Origin: Burkholderia gladioli
GTDB taxonomy: Bacteria; Pseudomonadota; Gammaproteobacteria; Burkholderiales; Burkholderiaceae
Assembly: GCF_000959725.1 (NCBI RefSeq)
Contig: NZ_CP009323.1
Coordinates: 1,240,001-1,304,000, forward strand
DNA length: 64,000 nt
Direction of reading: 5' to 3'
Position numbers and translations under genes: made by a program. The notes under the pieces are model-generated. The model did not search any database. It saw nothing but the letters and a program-made list of their open reading frames with translations, and had not been told where the DNA came from. Positions 1-8,746 of this stretch are shown piece by piece; within the stretch, counting starts at the first letter, position 1; the number at the start of each line of letters is the position of its first letter.

Positions 1-8
1 GAATCGAC

Positions 9-1301
9 ATGGTGTTTCGCAAGGTGTTAGCAGCTTGGATGGCGGCGTCTCTGCTGTCGGCCGCCCAGGCCGGCACCTTGTCCGCTGCCGCGGCCTCCCC
101 CGACGCGATCGCGTCGCCCGCCCCGACTTCCTCCACGGCCTCGCTGGCCGGCGCCGAACGGTTCGACTACAACGAACCGGGGCTGCCGCAGATCACGGCC
201 GACATGAACGAGCAGATCATCCGGATCCCCGCCGATCGCGACGGTTCCGTGATGCTCGAGGCCACCGTCTTCAAGCCCAACGGCCCCGGGCCGTTCCCGC
301 TGGTGGTGTTCAACCACGGCAAGAACCCCGGCGACCTGCACGACCAGCCGCGCAGCCGGCCGGTCGCCTTCGCGCGCGAGTTCGTGCGCCGCGGTTACGC
401 GGTGGTGGCGCCGAACCGCGAGGGTTTCGCGGGCTCGGGCGGCACCTACGTGCAGGAAGGCTGCGACGTCGAGCGCAACGGCATGGCGCAGGCGCGCGAC
501 GTGTCCGCCACGGTCGACTACATGGCGAAGCAGCCCTACGTGGACGCCAACCGCATCGTGGTGGCCGGCACCTCGCACGGCGGGCTGGTCTCGCTGGCCT
601 ACGGCACGGTCGCGGCCAAGGGCGTGAAGGGCATCATCAACTTCTCCGGCGGCCTGCGCCAGGATCTCTGCGACGGCTGGCAGAAGAACCTGGTGAGCGC
701 CTTCGACACCTACGGCGAAAAGACCCAGGTGCCCTCGCTGTGGATGTACGGCGACAACGATTCGGTCTGGTCGCCGGCCCTGGTCGAGCGGCTGCGCGAG
801 GCCTATGTCTCGCACGGCGCGAGCACCCTGTTCGTCGACTACGGCAGCTACAAGGACGACGCGCACCGGCTGATCGTCGACCGCGACGGCGTGCCGATCT
901 GGTGGCCCTCGGTCAACGCCTTCCTCAGCGAGCTGCACATGCCGACCACGGTGCTCTATGCCGTGGCCTGCCCGCACATGCCTTCCGCCTCGGGTTACGC
1001 CTCGATCGACGCCGTCGACGCGGTGCCCTACCTCGACGCCGCCGGCCGCGAAGGCTACCGCCACTTCCTGAACCAGCATCCGAGCCGCGCCTTCGCGGTG
1101 TCGGCCGAAGGCGCCTGGTCCTGGGCCGAGGGCGGCGACGACCCGATGGCGCTCGCGCTCGAGAACTGCCGCAAGCAGGGCACCGGCGCCTGCCGGCTTT
1201 ATGCCGTCGACAACCACGTGGTCTGGCATGCCAACGAAGGCACGGCCACCGCCGCGATCGCGCCGGCCGACGGCGCCACCCACGCGCTGGCCAGCCGCTG
1301 A
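9..1301 (+). CDS. exported alpha/beta hydrolase (dienelactone-hydrolase-like)
   Basis: A 430-residue protein with an N-terminal signal peptide: short basic start, hydrophobic stretch, likely cleavage near AQA-G around residue 21. The alpha/beta-hydrolase core begins near residue 95 with the oxyanion-loop motif FNHGKNPG. The nucleophile elbow is GTSHGG with Ser at about residue 189. An acid candidate sits in YGDNDSVW and a His in DDAHRL. This is the layout of periplasmic dienelactone-hydrolase/S9-like esterases, but the substrate cannot be read from sequence. A C-terminal extension after about residue 310 has several cysteines (CPHM, ENCRKQ, GACR), consistent with disulfides in an exported protein. 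The ATG lies only 8 bases into the window, so its promoter is not visible. A terminator follows 43 bases after the stop. Confidence 0.8.
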   Translation: MVFRKVLAAWMAASLLSAAQAGTLSAAAASPDAIASPAPTSSTASLAGAERFDYNEPGLPQITADMNEQIIRIPADRDGSVMLEATVFKPNGPGPFPLVVFNHGKNPGDLHDQPRSRPVAFAREFVRRGYAVVAPNREGFAGSGGTYVQEGCDVERNGMAQARDVSATVDYMAKQPYVDANRIVVAGTSHGGLVSLAYGTVAAKGVKGIINFSGGLRQDLCDGWQKNLVSAFDTYGEKTQVPSLWMYGDNDSVWSPALVERLREAYVSHGASTLFVDYGSYKDDAHRLIVDRDGVPIWWPSVNAFLSELHMPTTVLYAVACPHMPSASGYASIDAVDAVPYLDAAGREGYRHFLNQHPSRAFAVSAEGAWSWAEGGDDPMALALENCRKQGTGACRLYAVDNHVVWHANEGTATAAIAPADGATHALASR

Positions 1302-1871
1302 GCGGCGCTTCGTAGCACCGCCTTCCTGTCATCCATCGCGCACGCGGCGAGACCCACCGGGCCTCGCCGTTTTGCCATCTGCGTCACCGTTTCCGCTTCG
1401 CGTCCACCTTGCGCCGACCTCGCCCCCCGTCGCGTCCGTCGACGACACTTCGCCTGATCGCCGACGCTGCCGGGCGCCTTACGCGCGATAGCCGCATCGA
1501 TCCCTACCTTTTTCACCGCGCGCCTCCCGCGCCGCTTCCCCTCGATTTCCGTCCGTCGGGTGGCGCCACTTTGCCGTCGTCATCTGCACGCTATCCCGGG
1601 CATCGCGCCCGAACCGTCGCGAGCACCCCCAAACCTCGCGCAACTCCATGCCCAGCAAGGCTCCGTGCGTTTGTAACCGATGCTGCGCGAGGCCCGGAAT
1701 CGCGCTAATCTCTGGCCCGTTTTGGTTTTGCACGCAGGCGCGTCGGTAGCCGGCGCGGGGCGCACGTCGCCCGCCGGCCGCCGCCTCGATGGACCGGCGC
1801 GGGGCCGCTGCCGCGGTTCCACCCGAATCTCGTCCGAATCCCGCCGCGCCGCGTCCCGTTCCGGAGCCGTT
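1302..1871. other. 570-base intergenic region upstream of bioA
   Basis: Apart from the terminator at its left end I see no gene here. It must hold the biotin operon promoter. The only hint of a BirA-type operator is TTTGTAACC near 1670, with no properly spaced inverted partner, so I do not call one. An in-frame ATG at 1680 would extend BioA by 64 low-complexity residues and is unlikely to be used. Confidence 0.5.
1344..1373 (+). terminator. intrinsic terminator after the exported hydrolase
   Basis: The arms CGGCGAG (1345-1351) and CTCGCCG (1363-1369) form a 7-bp GC stem, followed directly by TTTT. It lies just downstream of the hydrolase stop and isolates that gene from bioA. Confidence 0.7.
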
Positions 1872-3215
1872 TTGAGCACACAACCCGACGACTGGGTTGC
1901 GCGCAGCCTGCGCGCAGTCTGGCACCCCTGTACGCAGATGAAGCACCACGAGCGCATGCCGCTCGTGCCGGTGGCGCGCGGCGCCGGCCCCTGGCTGTAC
2001 GAGCGCGACGGCGCGCGCTACCTGGACGCGATCAGCTCCTGGTGGGTGAACCTGTTCGGCCATGCCAACCCGCGCATCAATGCCGCGCTGAAGGACCAGC
2101 TCGACACGCTGGAGCACGCCATGCTGGCCGGCTGCACGCACGAGCCCGCCATCGAGTTGGCCGAGCGCCTCGCCGCGCTCACGCGGCACACGCTCGGCCA
2201 CGCCTTCTTCGCCTCGGACGGCGCCTCGGCCGTCGAGATCGCCCTGAAGATGAGCTTCCACGCCTGGCGCAACGCCGGCCGCGGCGAGAAGCGCGAATTC
2301 GTCTGCGTGGCGAACGGCTATCACGGCGAGACCATCGGCGCGCTCGGCGTGACCGACGTCGCGCTGTTCAAGGACGCCTACGACCCGCTGATCCGCCACG
2401 CCCACGTGGTGGCCTCGCCCGACGCGCGACAGGCCGCGCCCGGCGAGAGCGCGGCCGAGGTGGCCGCGCGCGCGCTGGCCGCGGTCGAAACGCTGTTCGC
2501 CGAGCGCGCCGGCGCGATCGCCGCGCTGATCGTCGAGCCGCTGGTGCAGTGCGCGGCCGGCATGGCGATGCACGACGCGTCCTACGTGAGCGGGCTGCGC
2601 GCGCTTTGCGACCGCTACCAGGTGCACCTGATCGCCGACGAGATCGCGGTGGGCTGCGGACGCACCGGCACCTTCTTCGCCTGCGAGCAGGCCGGCGTGT
2701 GGCCCGACTTCCTGTGCCTGAGCAAGGGCATCAGCGGCGGCTACCTGCCGCTCTCGCTGGTGCTATCGCGCGACGCGATCTACCAGGCCTTCTACGACGA
2801 CGACACCGCGCGCGGCTTCCTGCATTCGCATTCCTACACGGGCAATCCGCTGGCCTGCCGCGCCGCGCTCGCCACGCTCGATCTGTTCGACAGCGACGAC
2901 GTGCTGGCGGCCAATGCGCGCAAGTCGGCGCGCCTGCGCGCGGCGCTCGCGCCGCTCGCCGAGCGCGACGAGGTGCGCCACCTGCGCCAGCGCGGCACCA
3001 TCCTGGCCTTCGACGTCGCGCTGGATGCCGAGCAGGCGCGCGGTTTCTCGCGCCGCTTCTTCGAGCAGGCGCTCAGGCACGAACTGCTGCTGCGCCCGAT
3101 CGGCAGCAGCGTCTACCTGATGCCGCCCTACGTGCTCGACGACGGCGAGATCGACTGGCTGGCCGCGCAAACGCGCGCCACGCTCGACGCCACGCTGGCG
3201 GAGGTGCGCGCATGA
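1872..3215 (+). CDS. bioA: adenosylmethionine-8-amino-7-oxononanoate aminotransferase
   Basis: BioA is a class III PLP aminotransferase. It converts 8-amino-7-oxononanoate (KAPA) to 7,8-diaminopelargonate (DAPA) using S-adenosylmethionine as amino donor, the antepenultimate step of biotin synthesis. The start is taken as TTG at 1872, giving 447 residues that begin MSTQPDDW; homology-like sequence starts there with the family signature WHPCTQM. The PLP lysine is K285 in [13 protein letters not shown], and the aspartate that contacts the cofactor ring is in LIADEIAVG. The stop overlaps the bioF start (ATGA), so the two are translationally coupled. It is first in the order bioA-bioF-bioD-bioB. 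The length is normal for the family. The TTG start is inferred from similarity, not from a strong ribosome binding site. Confidence 0.95.
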   Translation: MSTQPDDWVARSLRAVWHPCTQMKHHERMPLVPVARGAGPWLYERDGARYLDAISSWWVNLFGHANPRINAALKDQLDTLEHAMLAGCTHEPAIELAERLAALTRHTLGHAFFASDGASAVEIALKMSFHAWRNAGRGEKREFVCVANGYHGETIGALGVTDVALFKDAYDPLIRHAHVVASPDARQAAPGESAAEVAARALAAVETLFAERAGAIAALIVEPLVQCAAGMAMHDASYVSGLRALCDRYQVHLIADEIAVGCGRTGTFFACEQAGVWPDFLCLSKGISGGYLPLSLVLSRDAIYQAFYDDDTARGFLHSHSYTGNPLACRAALATLDLFDSDDVLAANARKSARLRAALAPLAERDEVRHLRQRGTILAFDVALDAEQARGFSRRFFEQALRHELLLRPIGSSVYLMPPYVLDDGEIDWLAAQTRATLDATLAEVRA

Positions 3216-4420
3216 GCACGCCGAACCCGCCGAGCCTGCTTGCCGCGCTCGAACGCGGCCTGGCCGAGATCGACGCGCAAGGGCTGCGCCGCGTGCGCCG
3301 CACCGCCGACAGCGCCTGCGGCGCGCGCATGACGGTGGACGGCCGCGAGATCGTCAGCTTCGCCAGCAACGACTACCTGGGCCTGGCCGCGCATCCGGCG
3401 CTGGTCGAGGCCTTCGCCGAGGGCGCGCGCCGCTACGGCTCCGGCAGCGGCGGCTCGCACCTGCTGGGCGGCCATTCGCGCGCGCACGCGAGGCTCGAGG
3501 ACGAGCTGGCGGAATTCTCCGGCGGCTTCTGCGCCGCGCCGCGCGCGCTCTACTTCAGCACCGGCTACATGGCCAACCTGGCCGCGCTGACGGCGCTGAC
3601 CGGCCGCGGCGCCGAGATCTTCTCCGACTCGCTCAACCATGCCTCGCTGATCGACGGCACGCGCCTGTCGCGCGCCGAGATCAGCGTCTATCCGCACGGC
3701 GACATGGACGCGCTGGCCGCGCAGCTCGCCGCCTCGACGGCCGAGACCAAGCTGATCGTGTCAGACACGGTGTTCAGCATGGACGGCACCATCGCCCCGC
3801 TGCAGCGGCTGGTGGCACTGGCCGAGGCGCATGGCGCGTGGCTGGTGATCGACGACGCGCACGGCTTCGGCGTGCTCGGCCCGCAAGGGCGCGGCGCGCC
3901 GGCCGCCTACGGCCTGCGCTCCGAGCACCTGATCTACGTCGGCACGCTCGGCAAGGCCGCCGGCGTGGCCGGCGCCTTCGTGATCGCGCACGAGACCGTG
4001 ATCGAATGGATGATCCAGCGCGCGCGAAGCTACATCTTCACCACCGCCGCGCCGCCCTCGGTGGCGCACGCCGTGTCGGCCAGCCTCGCGCTGATCGGCG
4101 GCGAGGACGGCGAGGCGCGGCGCGCCCACCTGGCCGCGCTGATCGAGCGCACCCGCGAGATCCTGCGCAATACGCGCTGGCAACCGATCGACTCGCGCAC
4201 CGCCGTGCAGCCGCTGGTGATCGGCGAGAACGACGCGACCCTGGCCGCGATGCGGGCGATGGACCAGCACGGCCTGTGGGTGCCGGCGATCCGCCCGCCC
4301 ACCGTGCCGGCCGGCACCTCGCGGCTGCGCGTGTCGCTGTCGGCCGCGCACGACTTCGCGGACCTGGCCCGGCTCGAGGCCGCGCTGAGCGCCGCCGGCG
4401 CGGCGGAGGCGGCGGCATGA
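3212..4420 (+). CDS. bioF: 8-amino-7-oxononanoate synthase
   Basis: BioF is a PLP-dependent alpha-oxoamine synthase. It condenses pimeloyl-thioester with alanine, releasing CO2 and the thiol, to make KAPA, the substrate of the BioA encoded just upstream. The 402-residue product has the motifs [14 protein letters not shown] near the N terminus, [15 protein letters not shown], the cofactor-ring aspartate in [12 protein letters not shown], and the Schiff-base lysine K248 in VGTLGKAAG. The ATG at 3212 overlaps the bioA stop by four bases. Its own stop overlaps the bioD start in the same way. Both overlaps indicate one coupled transcript. Confidence 0.96.
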   Translation: MSTPNPPSLLAALERGLAEIDAQGLRRVRRTADSACGARMTVDGREIVSFASNDYLGLAAHPALVEAFAEGARRYGSGSGGSHLLGGHSRAHARLEDELAEFSGGFCAAPRALYFSTGYMANLAALTALTGRGAEIFSDSLNHASLIDGTRLSRAEISVYPHGDMDALAAQLAASTAETKLIVSDTVFSMDGTIAPLQRLVALAEAHGAWLVIDDAHGFGVLGPQGRGAPAAYGLRSEHLIYVGTLGKAAGVAGAFVIAHETVIEWMIQRARSYIFTTAAPPSVAHAVSASLALIGGEDGEARRAHLAALIERTREILRNTRWQPIDSRTAVQPLVIGENDATLAAMRAMDQHGLWVPAIRPPTVPAGTSRLRVSLSAAHDFADLARLEAALSAAGAAEAAA

Positions 4421-5160
4421 GCGCGTCCTCCACCGCCTCCACGCTGTCCTGCTTCGTCACCGGCACTGATACCGAGATCGGCAAGACCTTCGTGTCGGCC
4501 GCGCTGCTGCACGGCTTCGCGCGGCACGGCCTGCGCGCCGCCGCGATGAAGCCGATCGCGGCCGGCGCCGAGGAACGGGATGGCGTGCTGCACAACGAGG
4601 ATGCCGACCAGCTCGACGCGGCCGCCAACGTCGCGCTGCCGCCCGCGATCCGCACGCCCTTCATGATGAAGGCGCCGGCCGCGCCGCATATCGTGGCCGC
4701 GCAAGAAGGCCTGAAGCTCGAGATCGGCACCATCCTGGCCGCGCACGCGCAAGCCTGCCAGGCCGCCGAGGTGGTGGTGGTCGAGGGCGTGGGTGGCTTT
4801 CGCGTGCCGCTCGACGACCGGCTCGACACTGCCGACCTGGCGGTGGCGCTGAAGCTGCCGGTGGTGCTGGTGGTCGGCGTGCGGCTCGGCTGCATCAACC
4901 ACGCGCTGCTCACCGCCGACGCGATCGCCGCGCGCGGGCTGCGCATCGCCGGCTGGGTGGCCAACCGCGTCGACCCGGCCATGCTCTACGCCGACCAGAA
5001 CATCGCCACCGTCGCGCAATGGCTCGCGCGCGAGCACGATGCGCCGCTGATCGGCGAGATTCCCCACATGACGCCGCCGCGGGCAGAGCAAGCCGCGGCG
5101 GCACTCGACATCGAACGGCTGCTGGCGGCGCTTCGCGGCGCGAACGCCGCGCGGCCCTGA
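4417..5160 (+). CDS. bioD: dethiobiotin synthetase
   Basis: BioD is an ATP-dependent carboxylase that closes the ureido ring of DAPA with CO2 to give dethiobiotin. The 247-residue product begins with the P-loop [17 protein letters not shown], followed by [10 protein letters not shown] with the substrate/phosphate-contacting lysine. Other family marks are [13 protein letters not shown] and the nucleotide-specificity loop WVANRVDP. The ATG at 4417 overlaps the bioF stop (ATGA). bioB follows after a 40-base gap with its own ribosome binding site. The length is typical for the homodimeric family. Confidence 0.95.
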   Translation: MSASSTASTLSCFVTGTDTEIGKTFVSAALLHGFARHGLRAAAMKPIAAGAEERDGVLHNEDADQLDAAANVALPPAIRTPFMMKAPAAPHIVAAQEGLKLEIGTILAAHAQACQAAEVVVVEGVGGFRVPLDDRLDTADLAVALKLPVVLVVGVRLGCINHALLTADAIAARGLRIAGWVANRVDPAMLYADQNIATVAQWLAREHDAPLIGEIPHMTPPRAEQAAAALDIERLLAALRGANAARP

Positions 5161-5200
5161 CCGACAACCGCTGATCCCCGCCCCTACCGAGGACCCGACC

Positions 5201-6292
5201 ATGACCCAAGCCCAAACCGTGAGCACCGACGCGCGCATCGCACCCGCAGCCGCGCCCGCAGCCGTTCCCGTGGCCGCGCCGGTATCGCCGCGCTGGCGCG
5301 TCGCCGACGTCGTCAAGCTCTACGAACTGCCCTTCAACGACCTGCTGTTCCGCGCCCAGCAGGTGCATCGCGAGCACTTCGACGCGAACGCGATCCAGCT
5401 CTCCACCCTGCTGTCGATCAAGACCGGCGGCTGCGAGGAGGATTGCGGCTACTGCTCGCAGTCCTCGCATCACGAGACCGAGCTGAAGGCCAGCAAGCTG
5501 ATGGACGTGAGCGCGGTGCTCGACGCCGCGCGCGCGGCCAAGGCCAACGGCGCGACGCGCTTCTGCATGGGCGCCGCCTGGCGCAGCCCGAAGGAGCGCC
5601 ATATCGAGCCGCTCACCGAGATGATCCGCGGCGTGAAGGAGATGGGCCTGGAGACCTGCATGACGCTGGGCATGCTGGAGGACGAGCAGGCGCAAGCGCT
5701 CTCGGAAGCCGGTCTCGACTACTACAACCACAACCTCGACACCTCGCCGGAGTTCTACGGGCAGGTGATCTCGACGCGCACCTACCAGGACCGGCTCGAC
5801 ACGCTCGACCGCGTGCGCGACGCGGGCATCAACGTCTGCTGCGGCGGCATCATCGGCATGGGCGAATCGCGTCGCGAGCGCGCCGGGCTGATCACCCAGT
5901 TGGCCAACATGAACCCGTATCCGGAATCGGTGCCGATCAACAACCTGGTGGCGATCAAGGGCACGCCGCTGGAAGGCACCGCGCCGCTCGACCCGTTCGA
6001 GTTCGTGCGCACCATCGCGGTGGCGCGCATCACCATGCCCAAGGCGATGGTGCGGCTGTCGGCCGGGCGCGAGCAGCTCGACGACTCGATGCAGACGCTG
6101 TGCTTCCTGGCCGGCGCGAACTCGATGTTCTACGGCGACCAGCTGCTGACCACCAGCAATCCGCAGGCGCAGAAGGATCGCGAGCTGCTGGCGCGGCTGG
6201 GAATGCGTGCCGAGTCGGCGCAGCAGATGCCGGCGGAAGCCGCGGCCGAGCCGGTGAAGTGCGCGCATGCGCCGGGGCCGGTGGCGAACTGA
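5201..6292 (+). CDS. bioB: biotin synthase
   Basis: BioB is a radical SAM enzyme that inserts sulfur into dethiobiotin to form biotin. The 363-residue product carries the radical-SAM triad CEEDCGYC (C78, C82, C85) that binds the 4Fe-4S cluster. It also carries the downstream residues expected for the auxiliary 2Fe-2S cluster ([19 protein letters not shown]) and the conserved arginine in VRLSAGREQ. There is an Ala/Pro-rich N-terminal stretch before residue 30 and a loose C-terminal tail. A GAGGA ribosome binding site precedes the ATG. The gene ends the biotin operon, and a strong terminator follows. There are no pimelate-supply genes (bioC, bioH) beside it. Confidence 0.96.
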   Translation: MTQAQTVSTDARIAPAAAPAAVPVAAPVSPRWRVADVVKLYELPFNDLLFRAQQVHREHFDANAIQLSTLLSIKTGGCEEDCGYCSQSSHHETELKASKLMDVSAVLDAARAAKANGATRFCMGAAWRSPKERHIEPLTEMIRGVKEMGLETCMTLGMLEDEQAQALSEAGLDYYNHNLDTSPEFYGQVISTRTYQDRLDTLDRVRDAGINVCCGGIIGMGESRRERAGLITQLANMNPYPESVPINNLVAIKGTPLEGTAPLDPFEFVRTIAVARITMPKAMVRLSAGREQLDDSMQTLCFLAGANSMFYGDQLLTTSNPQAQKDRELLARLGMRAESAQQMPAEAAAEPVKCAHAPGPVAN

Positions 6293-6314
6293 GCTTCGGG
6301 CTGGCTTGAATGAG

Positions 6315-6351
6315 ATCGGCGCGCCGCGCTTGGGCGCGCCGATTTTGTTTT
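6315..6351 (+). terminator. intrinsic terminator of the biotin operon
   Basis: The arms ATCGGCGCGCC (6315-6325) and GGCGCGCCGAT (6333-6343) form a perfect 11-bp stem with a 7-base loop. TTTTGTTTT follows. It lies between bioB and the convergent cutC. Confidence 0.88.
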
Positions 6352-6380
6352 CGGGCTTGCGGGGAAGTCGTGAGGACCGC

Positions 6381-7097
6381 TCAGCGAGCCGCGCCGGCCG
6401 CGTCGAGGATGGCGCGGACCTTCGCGACCAGGCGCGCGTCGACCGGGCCCCAGGACTCGCCGCGCTCGCGCACGCCGGTGCCGAGGTGGACCGCGCGCAC
6501 GCCCGTGGCGCGCACGAAATCGCCGATCGAATCGACCGTGAGGCCGGCGCCGGCCAGCACTTCACAGCCTTGGCCAGAGGCACGGCGCGCCAAGCGCGCG
6601 ATCGTATCGCGGCCGTCGAGCGCGGAAGGATGGCCGCCCGAGGTCAGCACGGAGGTGACGGCCGGCGTCTTCAGCAGCGTCTCGAAGGCGGCGTTGAGAT
6701 CGCGCGAGACGTCGAAGGCGCGATGGAAGGTGATCGGCTTGCCGCCGGCGGCCTCGACGATGCGCGCCAGCGCGGCGGCATCGATGTCGCCATGGGCGTT
6801 CAGCGCGCCGAACACGATGCCCGAGGCGCCGGCGGCGACGGCCGCCTGCGTGTCGCGTTCGAGGATCGCGAGTTCCTCGGCGGTGTAGACAAAGCCGCGG
6901 CTATGCGGACGCACGATCACGTTGACGGGAATCGGCACGGCCCGCGCCACCGCCTCGATCAGGCCGATGCTCGGCGTCAGGCCGCCTTCGGCCAGCCCGG
7001 TGACGAGTTCGATGCGATCGGCGCCGGCGCGCGCGGCGGTCTGCGCGTCGGACAGCGTGGTGGCGATGACTTCGAGGAGGATGGACGGAACGGGCAT
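6381..7097 (-). CDS. cutC: CutC family TIM-barrel protein
   Basis: The 238-residue product matches the CutC family: LLEVIATTLSDAQTAARAGA at the N terminus, RIELVTGLAEGGLTPS, the strand VIVRPHSRGFVYT, and GIVFGALNAHGDID. CutC was first described as a copper-homeostasis protein, but its biochemical role in bacteria is unsettled, so the name is a family label. The start is set at the ATG at 7097; upstream in-frame codons give an unlike, low-complexity extension. It lies 64 bases downstream of the EAL gene on the same strand and may share its transcript. The stop faces bioB. Confidence 0.88.
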   Translation of the reverse strand: MPVPSILLEVIATTLSDAQTAARAGADRIELVTGLAEGGLTPSIGLIEAVARAVPIPVNVIVRPHSRGFVYTAEELAILERDTQAAVAAGASGIVFGALNAHGDIDAAALARIVEAAGGKPITFHRAFDVSRDLNAAFETLLKTPAVTSVLTSGGHPSALDGRDTIARLARRASGQGCEVLAGAGLTVDSIGDFVRATGVRAVHLGTGVRERGESWGPVDARLVAKVRAILDAAGAAR

Positions 7098-7161
7098 GGG
7101 GCGGCTCCGGATGCTGGGGCGATCATTGTAGCCATACCCGCGCGCACCCGGCTCGCACCGC

Positions 7162-8469
7162 TCACACCACCCACTCCCCCTCCCGCCAGTCGATATCCCC
7201 GCACAGCACGCGCAGCGCATCGCCGACCCGGATCGCGATCGACAGCGTCACGCAGGGCAGCGCCTCGTTGATCGACAGGTAGGGCTTGGTCACGTGCACG
7301 CGCTGCGGTTCGGCGATCGCCGCGCGGAAATACGGGCGCCGAAGCCAGTTCGCGCCCTGCGCCTCCACCAGCGGCAGGAAGCGCGTCTCGTGCTGGGCGC
7401 GATCGGCGCGCAGCACCACGTTGCTGCCGGCCTGCCGCCCCTGGCCGTCGAGCAGGAAGCAGCGCGCCGCGTCGTCGAGCGCGAGGAAGTTCCAGCACAC
7501 CTCGTCCATCGATTCGCCGGCCGCGAGCCGCTCGGCCGCGCGCTCGAAGGCACGCAGGTAGGGCGCGATGCGCTGCGCGTCGCGCCGCTCGCGCGCCTCG
7601 GTCTGCAGGCGGTAGCGCTCGGTCAGCTCGCCGATGCAGGCCGAGGCCGTCACGCCGTCGGACAGCCCCGGCGCCGGCCGCCCGAAGAAATAGCCCTGCA
7701 CGAAATCGGCCTCGCAGGCCAGCGCCACCTGCGCGTCGTGCTCGGTCTCGATGCCCTCGATCAGCACCAGCTTGCCGGCCTCGTGCAGCAGGGTGACCAG
7801 CCCGTGCAGGATCGCCAGCTGCCCGCTGCGATGCTGGGCGTGCGAGAGCATGATGCGGTCGAGCTTGACGATGTCGGGATTGAGCTGCCAGATCCGCTCG
7901 ATGTTCGAGTGCCCGGCGCCGAAATCGTCGAGCGCGATCAGGAAGCCGTGCTCGCGGAAATCGTGCACCGCGTCGGCCAGGCGGTCGAGGTCGTCGGCGC
8001 GCTGCTCCAGCACCTCCAGCACCACGCGGCGCGGCGAGATGTCGAGCCGCTTGAGGTTGGCCAGCAGCGCCGCGGCCTGGAACGGGTCGGTCAGCACGCC
8101 GGGATGCACGTTGAGGAACAGCCATTCGCGCTCGGCGCCGAGCAGCGAGAAATTCTCCAGGTGCAGGGCCTGGGCCAGCCGGTCGACCTGCATCGCCTCG
8201 CCGTGGCGCGCCGCCTCGCCGAACACGTCGAGCGGCGAGACCGGCCGATCCAGCGCGTCGTGCGCGCGCAGCAGGCCCTCGTAGCCGATCGCGCGCTGGT
8301 GCGAGAGGCTGAAGATCGGCTGGAACACGCTGGAGAGCGCCAGCTCGCGGTGGCTGGAGGCGACCCGCTCGAAACCCGAGGTGACCTCGCGCTCGAAGCG
8401 ATAAGGCGAACCCGCGCCGTGCGTCGCCGACGGCGCCGCACGCTCCTGCTGCATGGTCGTCATCATCAT
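7162..8469 (-). CDS. EAL-domain cyclic-di-GMP phosphodiesterase with C-terminal Cache-like sensor region
   Basis: The 435-residue product has an EAL domain at about residues 40-270. The signature is YEGLLR (EGL in place of EAL). The metal and substrate residues are in LFLNVHPG, LEVLEQ, ALDDFGAGHSN, DIVKLDR, LIEGIET and VQGYFFGRP. All expected catalytic acids and the lysine are present, so hydrolysis of c-di-GMP to pGpG is likely. The C-terminal 150 residues (FLLDGQGRQAGSN, RRPYFRAAI, KPYLSINEALPCVTLS) resemble a single-Cache/PDC ligand-binding fold like those appended to other EAL proteins. No membrane segment is present, so it would sense in the cytoplasm. The start at 8469 (first of three ATGs) has a GGGAGGG Shine-Dalgarno; upstream in-frame codons are ignored. 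It is divergent from the antiporter gene. Confidence 0.85.
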   Translation of the reverse strand: MMMTTMQQERAAPSATHGAGSPYRFEREVTSGFERVASSHRELALSSVFQPIFSLSHQRAIGYEGLLRAHDALDRPVSPLDVFGEAARHGEAMQVDRLAQALHLENFSLLGAEREWLFLNVHPGVLTDPFQAAALLANLKRLDISPRRVVLEVLEQRADDLDRLADAVHDFREHGFLIALDDFGAGHSNIERIWQLNPDIVKLDRIMLSHAQHRSGQLAILHGLVTLLHEAGKLVLIEGIETEHDAQVALACEADFVQGYFFGRPAPGLSDGVTASACIGELTERYRLQTEARERRDAQRIAPYLRAFERAAERLAAGESMDEVCWNFLALDDAARCFLLDGQGRQAGSNVVLRADRAQHETRFLPLVEAQGANWLRRPYFRAAIAEPQRVHVTKPYLSINEALPCVTLSIAIRVGDALRVLCGDIDWREGEWVV

Positions 8470-8575
8470 GTGGCGACCCTCCCGAATGCCGGCGCCGGAC
8501 ACGGCGCGCGACGCGTAATCGATCCGATCATCATTGCACCCTCGTTTCATTCCATCGTGTTATCAGTCAGCTACA

Positions 8576-8619
8576 AGCAAGCTTCGTGCTCACTGCGTGG
8601 ATCGGCGAAAAAGCTTGCT
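8576..8619. repeat. 9-bp inverted repeat in the EAL/antiporter divergent region
   Basis: AGCAAGCTT (8576-8584) and AAGCTTGCT (8611-8619) form a perfect inverted pair with a 26-base spacer in the 277-base promoter region shared by the EAL gene and the antiporter gene. There is no T-tract, so a regulatory site or leader hairpin is more likely than a terminator. Confidence 0.4.
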
Positions 8620-8746
8620 GGTCGCGGCTTCTTGCCGGGTCGCGGTGCCTGCCTCGCACCGATTTGGTGCGAGACGGCACGACGCCCTTCGCCCGTGCGC
8701 GCTACACTCGCCCGGTCCGCCACCGTCAAGAGAGCCCCCCGTATCG

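Noticed and set aside
27..1283. Long minus-strand ORF opposite the exported hydrolase
   Set aside because: High-GC shadow of the real gene; His/Arg/Gly-rich low-complexity product without domains. The same holds for most long overlapping ORFs elsewhere.
1668..1730. BirA-type operator before bioA (TTTGTAACC and a GGTTTTGCA farther right)
   Set aside because: Spacing of about 50 bases and poor symmetry do not fit the known operator.
1680..1871. N-terminal extension of BioA from ATG 1680
   Set aside because: Low-complexity residues unlike the family; similarity begins at the TTG at 1872.
8653..8673. CTCGCACC...GGTGCGAG hairpin as terminator or c-di-GMP riboswitch
   Set aside because: No T-tract and no match to a known riboswitch layout.
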